From Alphaproteobacteria bacterium (GTDB taxonomy: Bacteria; Pseudomonadota; Alphaproteobacteria; Reyranellales; Reyranellaceae), in NCBI GenBank assembly GCA_013290035.1, contig JABCYT010000075.1:1-9745 (forward strand): a stretch of DNA of 9,745 bases. The letters run 5' to 3'. The notes below the pieces were generated by a model, which saw only the letters and a program-made list of their open reading frames with translations, searched no databases and was not told the DNA's origin. This document shows, in pieces, positions 1 to 7,591 of this stretch (positions are counted from its first letter, which is position 1; the number at the start of each line of letters is the position of its first letter). The translations under genes were made by a program, and so were the position numbers.

Positions 1-1
1 G

Positions 2-3000
2 TTGTCGGTCGATACGTTGCATCTTGCAGCGGCGGTCACTCAGGTCGATTCGCGCTGGGCGCTGCACGGCAGCGGCCTGCTGTCCGCCGATCTGCACGAG
101 GGCCGTGTGCGCCTCACCGGCGATCGCAGCGACGGACCGTCGGGCAAGCTCTCGGCCGACATCCACTTCGATCTGCCACGGGGCACCGTCGATGGCGAGA
201 TCGCGTTGGAGGAAGGAGCGGGCGGCGTGACGGCGGCGCTCCTCGAGCGGCCCGACCTCGATCGGGTCTCGCTGCGGCTCGTGGCCAAGGGCGATGCCCG
301 ATCGGGCAACGGCGAATTGACCGTGTCCGCGGGTGACGCGGCGACGGCAAGGGGCACCGCTAAGTGGCAACCGAGCGGCACCGGCACGGCGGTTTCCGTC
401 CAGCTCGAGGCTGGCGGAGCCCAGCTCGCCGCACGCGTCGGCGGCCCGGTCACGCTTTCGGCCGAGGCGACGCTCGATGCCGATACCGCGATCCTGACCT
501 CCTCGCGCCTGACCGCGGGGCCGGCGACGTTGGGCGCGGCGGCCCGCTACGACCGTCGAGCCGACCGGCTCGACGCCACGGTGACCTTGCAGGCGGGCGA
601 GCCCGGTCCGTTCGGCCCTCTCGTCGCCGGCGCGCAGTGGCGCGACCTGCGGCTCGGCGCCCACGCGGTCCTCGACAACCTGGCGAAGCAACCCCAGGGC
701 ACCGTGACCCTGAATGGCAGCGGCGAGGACGTCACGGTCCCCGCGCTCGACGGCCGCCTGCCGCCGCTCGGCCACGTTACGCTGGACGGCAGCGTCGGTG
801 TGCGCAGCGACGGCAGCCTCACCCTTGAATCGCTCGATGTGACGTCGGCTCTGGGAACGGTAAAGGGCAACGGCGGCTCCTACCTGCCCAAGACGGGCGC
901 GGCCGACGTCAAGGCGACGGTCGACCTGCCCAGCCTGGCGCCGCTCTCGGCGCTGGCCGAACGCGAGCTGGCCGGACGCGCGCATCTCGAGCTGTCGGTG
1001 CGCAACGACGCGCAAGGCCTCACGATCGGCTGGCAGGGCACGCTGGCCGATGCCGGCGCGCCCGGCGTGCCGCCCGGCCTGGTGGCGCGCGAAGTGACGC
1101 TTTCGGGCACCGGCGCCGTGCGGCGCGACGACACTTGGTCGCTCACCGACGTGCGCGTGGCCAGCGAAGCGGGCACGTTCGGCCTCTCCGGCAGCGGCCA
1201 GGGCTCGACCGGCAAGTTCGATCTTTCCGTCGACCTGCGGCAGCTGTCGCTGCTGCGCGAGGGCCTCGCCGGCGCCGTCACCGCCTCTTCGACCATCGAG
1301 TTGCGCCGCGACGGCACGGCCGGCGGCAGCCTCACCGCCAGCGGCAGCGCCGAGAACCAGCCGCTATCGCTCGCCGGCCGCTTCGAGCGCGATGCAGCGG
1401 GTGGCCTCGTCGTGCCGAGCTTCGAATTCCATTGGGCAAGTGCTGAGCTTGGCGTCACCGATCTGGCCGTCACGCCGGATCGCACGACGGGCAGCGCCCG
1501 CTTGAAGGTCGAGAAGCTGCAGGATGTGGGCGCCCTGGTGGGCACGGCGCTGGCCGGGTCGCTCGCGGCCGAGGTCAGCACCGATCCGGAGCGCGCCGCC
1601 GGCCGCCTGCAGGCGCGCATCCGCGGCAGCAATCTGCAGAGCGGCGGCGTTGCCGCGGCTGCATTGCAGGTCGATGCCACGATCGACGATCCGATGGGCA
1701 ATGCCAGAGCAGACGCCACGATCGCAGCCAGTGGCCTGCGCGGCGCCGCCGATTTCTCCCGCCTCAACGCCACGGTGAAGGGCGACCGGCAGGCCGGCTT
1801 CGACATCGCACTGCAGGCTGCCGGCGCGCAGAGCGCCGCCAACCTCGCGGCCAAGGTCGCGCTCGCGGGCGAAGAGATCCGCATCGCGCTGTCGCGCTTC
1901 GACGGACGCCACCAGGGTATTCCCGTGGCGCTCGGTGCGCCGACGCGCGTCAGCATCGCCGGCGCGCGGATCACCATCGAACCCACCAGCCTGCGCCTGG
2001 GCGGCGGGCGGCTTTCGATCCGGGGCGTCGTCGATCCGACGGCGAGCGACCTCCAGCTCGATCTGGCGGCCTTGCCGTTGTCGCTTGTCGATACGTTCGC
2101 CCCCGGCACCGGCCTCGACGGCAGCCTGCAGGCGCGCGCGCGACTCACCGGTCCCTCGGCCAGTCCGCGCGTCGAGGCGACTTATGCGGCATCGAACGTG
2201 CGGCTGCATCGGCCCGAGGCGGCGCTGCTGCCGGCGCTTGGCTTGCAGGGCTCGGGCTCGCTGGTCGCGGGCCAGGCGAGCTTCGATGCCCGCCTGAGCG
2301 CCGGCGCGGGCAGCAACGTCGCGCTGAGAGGCAGGATGGCTGTGGCGCCGCTCGCCGGCTCGGTCACCGTGACCGGCCCGATGGATATCGCGCCCTTCTC
2401 GCCGCTGCTCGGCAATCAGGTGCGCAACGTTACCGGCACCTTGAACAGCAACCTGACTGTGACCATCGCCGGCTCGAAGATCACCGGCGCGGGTTCGGTC
2501 GATTTCTCCAATGGCGCGCTCGCCTTTCCCGAGCTCGGCCTGCGGCTGAACGGCGGCACCGGCCGTCTGGCCTTGCAGGGCGACAGCCTGCGGCTGGAAC
2601 AACTCTCCTTCCAGACCGGCCGCGGCGGCACGCTTTCACTGAACGGCAGCATGCGCCTCGACCCGGCGGAAGGCGTGGCGCTCGACCTCGCCATTGCCAG
2701 TCGCCGCTCGCTTTTGGTCAACCGCGCCGATCTGGTGGCGACCGTGTCAAGCGATCTCAAGGTGACGGGCTCGACGGTTGCCGGCATCGACGTCAGCGGC
2801 CCGGTCACGATCGACCGCGCCGAGATCGCCATCGGCGCCCTGCAGACGACGAGCTTCCCCACCGTCGAGGTCCGCGAGATCAACCGGCCGGGTGTGCCGA
2901 ACACGCCGCCGCCCGCCGCGTCCGCGCCGCGATCGTCGACGGCCACGCCGGTCCGGCTCAAGCTCGACGTGCGGGCGCCGCAGGCCGTGTTCGTGCGCGG

Positions 3001-3682
3001 CCGCGGGCTCGACGCCGAGGTCGGCGGCAGCCTGCAGATCACCGGCGATCCGTCGAAACCCGCGGTGCTGGGCGGCTTCACGCTCCGGCGCGGCGACTTC
3101 ACCCTGGGTGGCCGACGCCTGGTGTTCAGCCGCGGCGTCATTACGCTCGACAACCTCGACCGCATCGATCCGATGCTCGACTTCGTCGCCAGCACCACGG
3201 TCGCGTCCACCGCCATCTCGATCACCATCAGCGGCACGGCGCGCGCGCCCGCCATCGCCGTCTCCTCGTCGCCGGCGTTGCCGTCCGACGAGGCGCTGGC
3301 CTGGCTGCTGTTCGGCAAACCGGCAAGCTCGCTAAGCGCGCTAGAGCTCCTCCAGGTGGCGCAGACCCTGGCCGAACTTACCGGCCGGGAGGCGCCGGGC
3401 ACGAGCCTGTTGAGTCGTCTGCGTTCAACCTTGGGCCTCGACCAGCTCAAGGTCGGGTCGGGCGCTTCCTCCTCTTCCTCCTCGAATTCGTCATCGCCGG
3501 TGTCGCTCGAGGCCGGCCGCTATGTGGCGCCCGGCGTCTATGTCGGCGCCAAGCAGGGCGCAGCCGGAAACTCCAGCCGAGGCGTGGTCGAGGTCGATGT
3601 GCTGGATCACGTCAAGATCGAAGGCGATATCGGCGCCGATTCTACGGGCCGGGTCGGCGCGAAGATGGAGTGGGACTACTGA
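2..3682 (+). CDS. tamB: TamB, translocation and assembly module protein (5' partial)
   Basis: TamB is an inner-membrane-anchored periplasmic protein made of long beta-rich repeats. It bridges the envelope and works with TamA (Omp85 family) in outer-membrane protein assembly and/or phospholipid transport. The visible 1226 residues are repetitive, Gly/Ala/Leu/Val-rich beta-strand sequence. The C-terminal third is typical of the TamB domain (DUF490): a Pro/Ala-rich linker near residues 961-983, the LPSDEALAWLLFGK block at 1093-1106, a Ser-rich tract at 1156-1165, and a terminal segment ending MEWDY that resembles the family's last strands. The frame is open to the left edge and no N-terminal signal anchor is visible, so the first TTG is probably an internal Leu codon and the true start lies outside. 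TamA would often be found just upstream. The 3' end overlaps the convergent YihY gene by 41 nt. Family call is confident; functional detail comes from characterised homologues. Confidence 0.93.
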   Translation: MSVDTLHLAAAVTQVDSRWALHGSGLLSADLHEGRVRLTGDRSDGPSGKLSADIHFDLPRGTVDGEIALEEGAGGVTAALLERPDLDRVSLRLVAKGDARSGNGELTVSAGDAATARGTAKWQPSGTGTAVSVQLEAGGAQLAARVGGPVTLSAEATLDADTAILTSSRLTAGPATLGAAARYDRRADRLDATVTLQAGEPGPFGPLVAGAQWRDLRLGAHAVLDNLAKQPQGTVTLNGSGEDVTVPALDGRLPPLGHVTLDGSVGVRSDGSLTLESLDVTSALGTVKGNGGSYLPKTGAADVKATVDLPSLAPLSALAERELAGRAHLELSVRNDAQGLTIGWQGTLADAGAPGVPPGLVAREVTLSGTGAVRRDDTWSLTDVRVASEAGTFGLSGSGQGSTGKFDLSVDLRQLSLLREGLAGAVTASSTIELRRDGTAGGSLTASGSAENQPLSLAGRFERDAAGGLVVPSFEFHWASAELGVTDLAVTPDRTTGSARLKVEKLQDVGALVGTALAGSLAAEVSTDPERAAGRLQARIRGSNLQSGGVAAAALQVDATIDDPMGNARADATIAASGLRGAADFSRLNATVKGDRQAGFDIALQAAGAQSAANLAAKVALAGEEIRIALSRFDGRHQGIPVALGAPTRVSIAGARITIEPTSLRLGGGRLSIRGVVDPTASDLQLDLAALPLSLVDTFAPGTGLDGSLQARARLTGPSASPRVEATYAASNVRLHRPEAALLPALGLQGSGSLVAGQASFDARLSAGAGSNVALRGRMAVAPLAGSVTVTGPMDIAPFSPLLGNQVRNVTGTLNSNLTVTIAGSKITGAGSVDFSNGALAFPELGLRLNGGTGRLALQGDSLRLEQLSFQTGRGGTLSLNGSMRLDPAEGVALDLAIASRRSLLVNRADLVATVSSDLKVTGSTVAGIDVSGPVTIDRAEIAIGALQTTSFPTVEVREINRPGVPNTPPPAASAPRSSTATPVRLKLDVRAPQAVFVRGRGLDAEVGGSLQITGDPSKPAVLGGFTLRRGDFTLGGRRLVFSRGVITLDNLDRIDPMLDFVASTTVASTAISITISGTARAPAIAVSSSPALPSDEALAWLLFGKPASSLSALELLQVAQTLAELTGREAPGTSLLSRLRSTLGLDQLKVGSGASSSSSSNSSSPVSLEAGRYVAPGVYVGAKQGAAGNSSRGVVEVDVLDHVKIEGDIGADSTGRVGAKMEWDY

Positions 3683-4580
3683 CCTCGCGCCTGGCGTGCG
3701 TGCCGTAGCGCCGCGCGAAGGCCCGCGTGAATTCGGCGCCCAGCAGGAAGATCTGCGCCGAATAGAAGATCCAGAGCAGCAGGATGATCAGCGCGCCCGC
3801 CGCGCCGTAGGACGAGGCGACGTTGCTCTTACCAATATAGAGCGCGATCACGTACTTGCCGCCCTCGAACAGGGCCGCCGTCACCAGCGCGCCGACGAAG
3901 ACGTCGCGCCAGGCGATCGGCGTGTCGGGCAGGACCTTGTAGATGGCGGCGAACAGGCCGGTGAGCAGCGCTGCGGAGATCGCGATATCGGCCAGCTGCA
4001 GCGCGACCTCGGCCTCGGGGAACACCGCCTTGAGATAGTCCGACAGGGCGGCGAGCGCCGCACTCACCACCAGCGAGACGGTCAGCATGAATCCCGAGGT
4101 GGCCACCAGCCCCAGGCTCGCCAGCCGCGCGCGCACCAGGCGCGACAGGGTCGAGCGCCGCGACCTCGTCTTCCAGATGGCATTGAGCGCCGACTGGACC
4201 TCGCCGAATGCGCCCGTGATGGTGATCAGGGCGGCGAGGACGCCGATGATGGAGGCCGTCATGCCGGTCTTCGGGTTGCTGGCGCTCTCGACCATCGCCT
4301 GCAGCGCCTCGGCGCTCTTGCCCCCCATAAGGCCGCTCAGCTGCGCCACGATGGCGCCGCGCGCCGCATCGGGACCGAAGGCGAGGCCGGCGATGGCGAT
4401 GGCGATCAGCAGGACCGGCGCCAGCGAGAACAGCGTGTAGTAGGCGATCGAGGCGCCGCGACTGAGCGCATCGTCCTCGACGAAACCCTCGGCCGTGTCC
4501 CGCAGCAGGAGCCAGACGCTGAGCAGTGACGCAGGGAGGCGAAAGCCGGGCATCGAAGCCAAAACGAGCGCAGCCGGCAA
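3642..4580 (-). CDS. YihY/BrkB-family inner-membrane protein
   Basis: This is a polytopic inner-membrane protein of the YihY/virulence factor BrkB family, historically confused with RNase BN. The molecular role is not firmly established. About six hydrophobic helices are visible (roughly residues 46-68, 109-125, 153-178, 195-214, 226-248, 259-283). Family hallmarks are GASIAYYTLFSLAP (42-55), GAFGEVQSALNAIW (123-136), the W-x-D-V-x-x-GAL region (224-232), SSYGAAGALIILLLWIFY (256-273) and a closing GAEF near 281-284. The 312-aa length counts from a TTG at 4580. An in-frame ATG at 4553 (303 aa) starts nearer the conserved region and may be the real start; neither has a convincing Shine-Dalgarno sequence. 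The tail is Ser/Pro/Arg-rich and cytoplasmic-looking. The gene faces TamB tail to tail and is divergent from the chimeric ORF at 4666. Confidence 0.9.
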   Translation of the reverse strand: MPAALVLASMPGFRLPASLLSVWLLLRDTAEGFVEDDALSRGASIAYYTLFSLAPVLLIAIAIAGLAFGPDAARGAIVAQLSGLMGGKSAEALQAMVESASNPKTGMTASIIGVLAALITITGAFGEVQSALNAIWKTRSRRSTLSRLVRARLASLGLVATSGFMLTVSLVVSAALAALSDYLKAVFPEAEVALQLADIAISAALLTGLFAAIYKVLPDTPIAWRDVFVGALVTAALFEGGKYVIALYIGKSNVASSYGAAGALIILLLWIFYSAQIFLLGAEFTRAFARRYGTHARREVSSPTPSSRRPGP

Positions 4581-4653
4581 GCGTTCCGCAGAACGCGGCC
4601 GCGAATCTTGACGGTCGGCTGGGTCGGGCGCACCGCTTGCGGCATTGCCGCCC

Positions 4654-4660
4654 GCGAGGA
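4654..4660 (+). promoter_or_regulatory. Ribosome binding site for the chimeric ORF at 4666
   Basis: GAGGA at 4656-4660 lies 5 nt before ATG 4666. This selects that ATG over an upstream in-frame TTG at 4645. It suggests the 5' end of the original TauD-type gene is intact. Confidence 0.6.
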
Positions 4661-4665
4661 CCCGA

Positions 4666-5130
4666 ATGTCGCTGACCGTGAGACCGCTTTCTCATGCGCT
4701 CGGCGCCGAGATCGCGGGCGTCGATCTCGCCAAGCCGCTCAGCAACGCCGAGTTCGACCAGATCCACCGCACCTTCCTCGAGAAGGGCATCCTGCTGTTT
4801 CGCGATCAGGAAATCACGCGCGAGCAGCACATCGCCGTGATCCCGTTTGCCGCCGGCGGCACGACCGACCTTCTGGCGCGTGCGCTCGGCCAGCACATGA
4901 CTCAGGCCTGGGGCCAGCCGGTGGTGGCCGACAACCGCGCCGGCGCCAACGGCGAACAAGATCGCCGACGAGGCGGTGCGCGCCGCCGCGACGGAGGGCG
5001 CCAGGTCCGTGTCGCGCAGCAGGGCGGCGACATGGTGGCGAGTGCGCCGGCCGAGTTCGCCGCCTTCATCGAGACAGAGCGCCGGCGCTACGAAACGATC
5101 GTGCGCGAGGCGGGAATGACGGTCGACTAG
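4666..5130 (+). pseudogene. Chimeric remnant: TauD/TfdA dioxygenase N-terminus fused to deleted Bug/TctC solute-binding protein
   Basis: The 154-codon open frame joins parts of two unrelated families. Residues 1-57 look like the N-terminus of a TauD/TfdA Fe(II)/2-oxoglutarate dioxygenase (MSLTVRPLSHALGAEIAGVD, then LLFRDQEITREQH). The catalytic HxD...H residues, which come later in that family, are absent. Near nt 4837 the text switches to the mature N-terminus of a Bug/TctC tricarboxylate-transporter binding protein: VIPFAAGGTTDLLARALGQ, then QAWGQPVVADNRAGANG. Its signal peptide is missing. From about 4951 the middle of the protein is gone. Residual C-terminal TctC sequence reads first in another frame (NKIADEAVRAA, from 4955), then in the main frame (QQGGDMVASAPAEFAAF to the stop). 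These families are normally about 280-300 and about 325 aa, so this cannot be a working member of either. It is most simply a deletion-generated pseudogene; a new small protein or an assembly join is possible. Confidence 0.75.
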
Positions 5131-5228
5131 CTTGCGCGAACTGTGGATTTTCGATGCGCAGCGCCCCATATCTTGTGGTAAGGTTCCGCGGCTTTACCGA
5201 TTCCTGAGAGGTTGGGAGCGGGAGGGGT

Positions 5229-5516
5229 GTGAGCGGGGCCTTCGAAAAAATGGAAATCAGATACGGTCGGCCGGCCCTCGCTGCGATTGCCAGTGCGGTT
5301 TCGGCGCCAGCGGGCGCACAGACGCCGCCTGTCTCTATTCCCGCGATTCCCGCGAAAGATTTCGGTCCGGTCCGAACCGGTTTCGCCTCCGCCAATGTCA
5401 ACATGATCACTGGGCTCGGTTGGGCGATGCAACCGTCGAACCACACGATCCACGCCGGTCTGTCCTATAAGTTCGGCATGGGCTCCGGCGTCGGCACCGC
5501 GCAGGCGCCGGATTGA
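5229..5516 (+). CDS. Short secreted ORF, possible outer-membrane barrel remnant
   Basis: I do not recognise this gene with certainty. From ATG 5250 the product has a positively charged start (MEIRYGR), a short Ala-rich hydrophobic core and an AGAQ-type signal peptidase I site, so export is likely. Only about 60 mature residues follow. They include GWAMQPSNHTIHAGLSYKFG, whose alternating pattern ending in Y-K-F resembles the last beta strand of alphaproteobacterial outer-membrane barrels. A Gly/Ala-rich tail ends in APD. Barrels need at least eight strands, so this could be a signal peptide joined to a barrel C-terminus after internal deletion, matching the damage in the neighbouring chimera. 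The GTG at 5229 has a purine-rich GGGAGGGG only 1 nt upstream, which is too close; ATG 5250 is more natural for the signal peptide but has only a weak site. It could also be a genuine small exported protein. Confidence 0.4.
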   Translation: MSGAFEKMEIRYGRPALAAIASAVSAPAGAQTPPVSIPAIPAKDFGPVRTGFASANVNMITGLGWAMQPSNHTIHAGLSYKFGMGSGVGTAQAPD

Positions 5517-5542
5517 GATTTTTCGAAGCGGGGATTCTACCT

Positions 5543-5550
5543 AAGAGGGG
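5543..5550 (+). promoter_or_regulatory. Ribosome binding site deciding the DUF2141 start
   Basis: AAGAGGGG sits 2 nt before ATG 5553 but 8 nt before ATG 5559. Normal spacing favours the second ATG, giving MRFKTLGLAF as the N-terminus. Confidence 0.6.
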
Positions 5551-5558
5551 TCATGACA

Positions 5559-6005
5559 ATGCGTTTCAAGACACTAGGACTTGCTTTCGTCTTCGCCGCC
5601 GGTCTGGCCGGCAGCGCGGCCGAGGCCCAGCAGGGCAACACCATCACCGTGCCGGTCACCGGCCTGCGCAACAACACCGGCGAAGTGCGTTGTGGCCTGT
5701 TCAATTCGGCGTCGACCTTCCCCACCAATGGCCAGCAGTTCCAGGGCGCGGTCTCGCCGATCACCAACCAGCAGGCGACCTGTACCTTCACCAACGTGCC
5801 GCCCGGCACCTATGCCGTCGCCATCTTCCATGCCGAGAAGCCGGGCCAGACGAAGATGGACACCGGCATGTTCGGCCAACCGCTGGACGGCTATGGCTTC
5901 TCGCGCAACGCAAAGATCGGCATGGGGCCGCCGGCCTTCAGCGATGCGGCCTATTCCTACGCCGGTGGTGCCGCGACCTTTCCGATAGCGATTACCTATC
6001 CCTAG
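5559..6005 (+). CDS. Secreted DUF2141-domain protein
   Basis: This is a small exported protein of the DUF2141 family; its biochemical role is unknown. From ATG 5559 it has 148 residues. A clear Sec signal peptide (MRFK, a Leu/Ala/Phe core, cleavage after AEA before QQGN) precedes an all-beta domain. Family features follow in order: a first strand around TITVPVTGLRNNTGEVRCGLF, the block FTNVPPGTYAVAIFH, then a K-x-D...FGQPLDGYGFSRNA segment, a PAFSDAAYSYAGG segment, and the terminal strand FPIAITYP ending at TAG. Two Cys residues (in VRCGLF and ATCTF) could form a disulfide in the periplasm. An upstream in-frame ATG at 5553 would add two residues but is poorly spaced from the ribosome binding site. 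The gene ends 7 nt before the stop of the convergent hypothetical gene, leaving no room for a separate terminator. Confidence 0.85.
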   Translation: MRFKTLGLAFVFAAGLAGSAAEAQQGNTITVPVTGLRNNTGEVRCGLFNSASTFPTNGQQFQGAVSPITNQQATCTFTNVPPGTYAVAIFHAEKPGQTKMDTGMFGQPLDGYGFSRNAKIGMGPPAFSDAAYSYAGGAATFPIAITYP

Positions 6006-6012
6006 CCGACGC

Positions 6013-6318
6013 CTAGCGCCGCCACTCCGAGGCGCCGGGTAGTTGCCCGGTGATATCGGCGTGCGCGGCGTCGCTCGCCGGGTCGTTCCGCTTGCCGGAG
6101 AAGCGCACCTCGAGGACGCGGCCATCGTCCGTCGTGAGCTGCAGGCCCTGACGGCCGAAGGCATTGTTCAGCGCCGTGGGCGACATGCGGATCTCGCCCG
6201 AGCCCGTGACCTCGCCCGGTCGGGTGAGGAAGCCGTCGATGTCGTAGTCGGCGCGGCCCATCTGCTCCTCGCCGCAGGCAAGCACGCCGCTGCCGCGCAT
6301 GACCCCGAGATACTGCAT
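6013..6318 (-). CDS. Conserved-looking hypothetical protein, about 101 aa
   Basis: I cannot name a family. From ATG 6318 the product begins MQYLGVMRGSGVLACGEEQM and contains YDIDGFLTRPGEVTGSGEIR, a segment rich in Gly and alternating hydrophobic residues that suggests beta strands. It ends GQLPGASEWRR. No signal peptide or membrane helix is evident, so a cytoplasmic location is likely. GAGGA (complement of 6325-6329) lies 6 nt before ATG 6318, favouring that start. An in-frame ATG at 6333 would add MRGNL and overlap this ribosome site. The balanced codon use and good Shine-Dalgarno site argue for a real gene. It is on the same strand as the desaturase and the possible small ORF upstream of it, and is convergent with DUF2141. 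Confidence 0.7.
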   Translation of the reverse strand: MQYLGVMRGSGVLACGEEQMGRADYDIDGFLTRPGEVTGSGEIRMSPTALNNAFGRQGLQLTTDDGRVLEVRFSGKRNDPASDAAHADITGQLPGASEWRR

Positions 6319-6344
6319 AAGGTTTCCTCGCATTCGACGAACCC

Positions 6345-6434
6345 TCAGAGGGGCGGGCGCGGCATCGCGTAGGCACCCGCCGGCAAGATCAGGAAGAGCC
6401 GATACAGGACGGGCGGTACGAACCGGTCCTTCAT
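6345..6434 (-). CDS. Possible small ORF, 29 aa, upstream of the hypothetical gene
   Basis: On the minus strand an ATG at 6434 opens 29 codons ending TGA at 6345. The product starts MKDRFVPPVLYRLFLILPAG and ends MPRPPL. It has a basic start and a hydrophobic centre, so it could be a tiny membrane protein or a leader peptide. GAGGT (complement of 6441-6445) is 6 nt before the ATG, good spacing. The stop is 26 nt before the preferred start of the next gene at 6318, which would allow translational coupling. No homologue is recognised, and an ORF this short could be chance. Confidence 0.35.
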   Translation of the reverse strand: MKDRFVPPVLYRLFLILPAGAYAMPRPPL

Positions 6435-6571
6435 GCGTGCACCTCGCGATTGGGGCGGGAGCACAGGCCTCTCTCAGCCATCGCCGGCCGAGGCTTCGTG
6501 GGCGATGATGCGCAAGCCCTACACCCTTGGAGCCAACGCGTCCAACTGCGGCGTCCGGCCGCCGTCGGGCT

Positions 6572-7591
6572 TCAGGCGACGGCGTCGCGGAAGCGCACGA
6601 GGCGGCCGCGCTGTTCGTCCCACAATGTCAGGAATGTCGCGGCGAGGCCGCGCCACAGGCTGAGCGGCGGCACCGGATGCACGGCATGCACGGCCTCGTG
6701 GGCGTCGCTCAGCCGATAGTTGGGCACGCGCGGATTGAGATGGTGGACGTGGTGGAAGCCGATATTGCCGGTCAGCCAGTGCAGGACACGTGGCAGGCGG
6801 AACCACGACGCGCCATAGAGCGCCGCCTCGACGAAGTGCCACTCGCCCTTGGCGGTCCAGTGCGCGGTTTCGAAGCGGTGCTGCAGGGAGAACAGCCACA
6901 CGCCCACGATCGATGCCACGACCATAATCGGCAGATGCACCAGCAACACCGGCTGCCAGCCCAGCAGTCCGATCAGCGCGCCGTAGACAGAGATCAAGGC
7001 GGCATCGGTCAGATAGACCGACCGGCGTTCGCGCAGCCAGCCGCTCGGCGTGTCGAACGGCAGGCGATAAAGCAGCAGGAAGACCACCGGCGGCAGCAGG
7101 ACGTTGGCGATCAGCGGATGGCGCGGCAAGCGGTAGAAAAAACGCTGCCATGGCGGCATCGCAAGGTATTCGCGCACCGTCAGGCAGGCCGAATAGATGT
7201 CGCTGCCGCCGCCGGTGCGGTCGAGGTTGTTCCAGTCGGCGTGATGCAAGGCGTGCTGCCGGCTCCAGTTGGCGTAGGGCGTGAAGGTGAAGAGGCTGCA
7301 CAGGCGTCCCACCACCGTGTTGGCGCGCCGCGAAGCGAAGAACGAGCCGTGCCCGCAATCATGCTGGACGATGAACACCCGCACCAGCAGCGCGCCGGTC
7401 GGCACGGCGAGCGCCAAGGTGAGCAGGTGGGAGATCGGGAGGACGAGGTACATCGCCGCACAGCCGGCGAGGAAAGGACCAAACGAGGTAACAAGCTGGG
7501 CTGCGCTCTTCCACGCCAAGGGGCGCGCGAAGGCTGCCGCAGCCTGTCTCACTTGGGCGTCCGGGTCGGGGACGCCGTGGTGAATGGTCAT
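6572..7591 (-). CDS. Membrane fatty acid desaturase (histidine-box family)
   Basis: This is an integral-membrane di-iron desaturase that would insert a double bond into a fatty acyl chain using O2 and an electron donor. Its 339 residues carry all three histidine boxes: HDCGH at 77-81, HALHH at 113-117 and HHVHH at 280-284 (in GFHHVHH). Hydrophobic spans lie near 34-72, 157-176 and 196-234, giving the usual topology with the boxes on the cytoplasmic face. The first box followed by GSFF is reminiscent of DesA/omega-6 type enzymes, but regiospecificity cannot be read from sequence. The start is supported by GAAGGA (complement of 7597-7602) 5 nt before the ATG. The gene is divergent from a cold shock gene, suggesting a role in membrane fluidity at low temperature; that is inference. 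No ferredoxin or reductase gene adjoins it. Confidence 0.9.
   Translation of the reverse strand: MTIHHGVPDPDAQVRQAAAAFARPLAWKSAAQLVTSFGPFLAGCAAMYLVLPISHLLTLALAVPTGALLVRVFIVQHDCGHGSFFASRRANTVVGRLCSLFTFTPYANWSRQHALHHADWNNLDRTGGGSDIYSACLTVREYLAMPPWQRFFYRLPRHPLIANVLLPPVVFLLLYRLPFDTPSGWLRERRSVYLTDAALISVYGALIGLLGWQPVLLVHLPIMVVASIVGVWLFSLQHRFETAHWTAKGEWHFVEAALYGASWFRLPRVLHWLTGNIGFHHVHHLNPRVPNYRLSDAHEAVHAVHPVPPLSLWRGLAATFLTLWDEQRGRLVRFRDAVA

Noticed and set aside
880..3450. Long minus-strand open frames opposite tamB (880-2148, 1364-2602, 2416-3450)
   Set aside because: They are Arg/Ala/Pro/Ser-rich, lack recognisable domains and lie wholly opposite a convincing TamB; they are by-products of high GC with few stop codons.
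3829..5169. 446-codon minus-strand frame across the YihY gene and the chimeric ORF
   Set aside because: It is a shifted-frame reading of the YihY gene, with low-complexity Arg/Gly-rich sequence and no domain. YihY has a complete family signature in its own frame.
5177..5198. Imperfect hairpin GGTAAGG/CTTTACC upstream of the short secreted ORF
   Set aside because: Only 7 pairs including a G-U, no T run and no conserved riboswitch features; it could easily be chance.
6473..6492. Inverted repeat CTCAGCC/GGCCGAG between the desaturase and the small ORF
   Set aside because: It is one mismatch from perfect, and a G-U pair would close it in a minus-strand transcript, but there is no T tract and nothing to tie it to regulation or termination.
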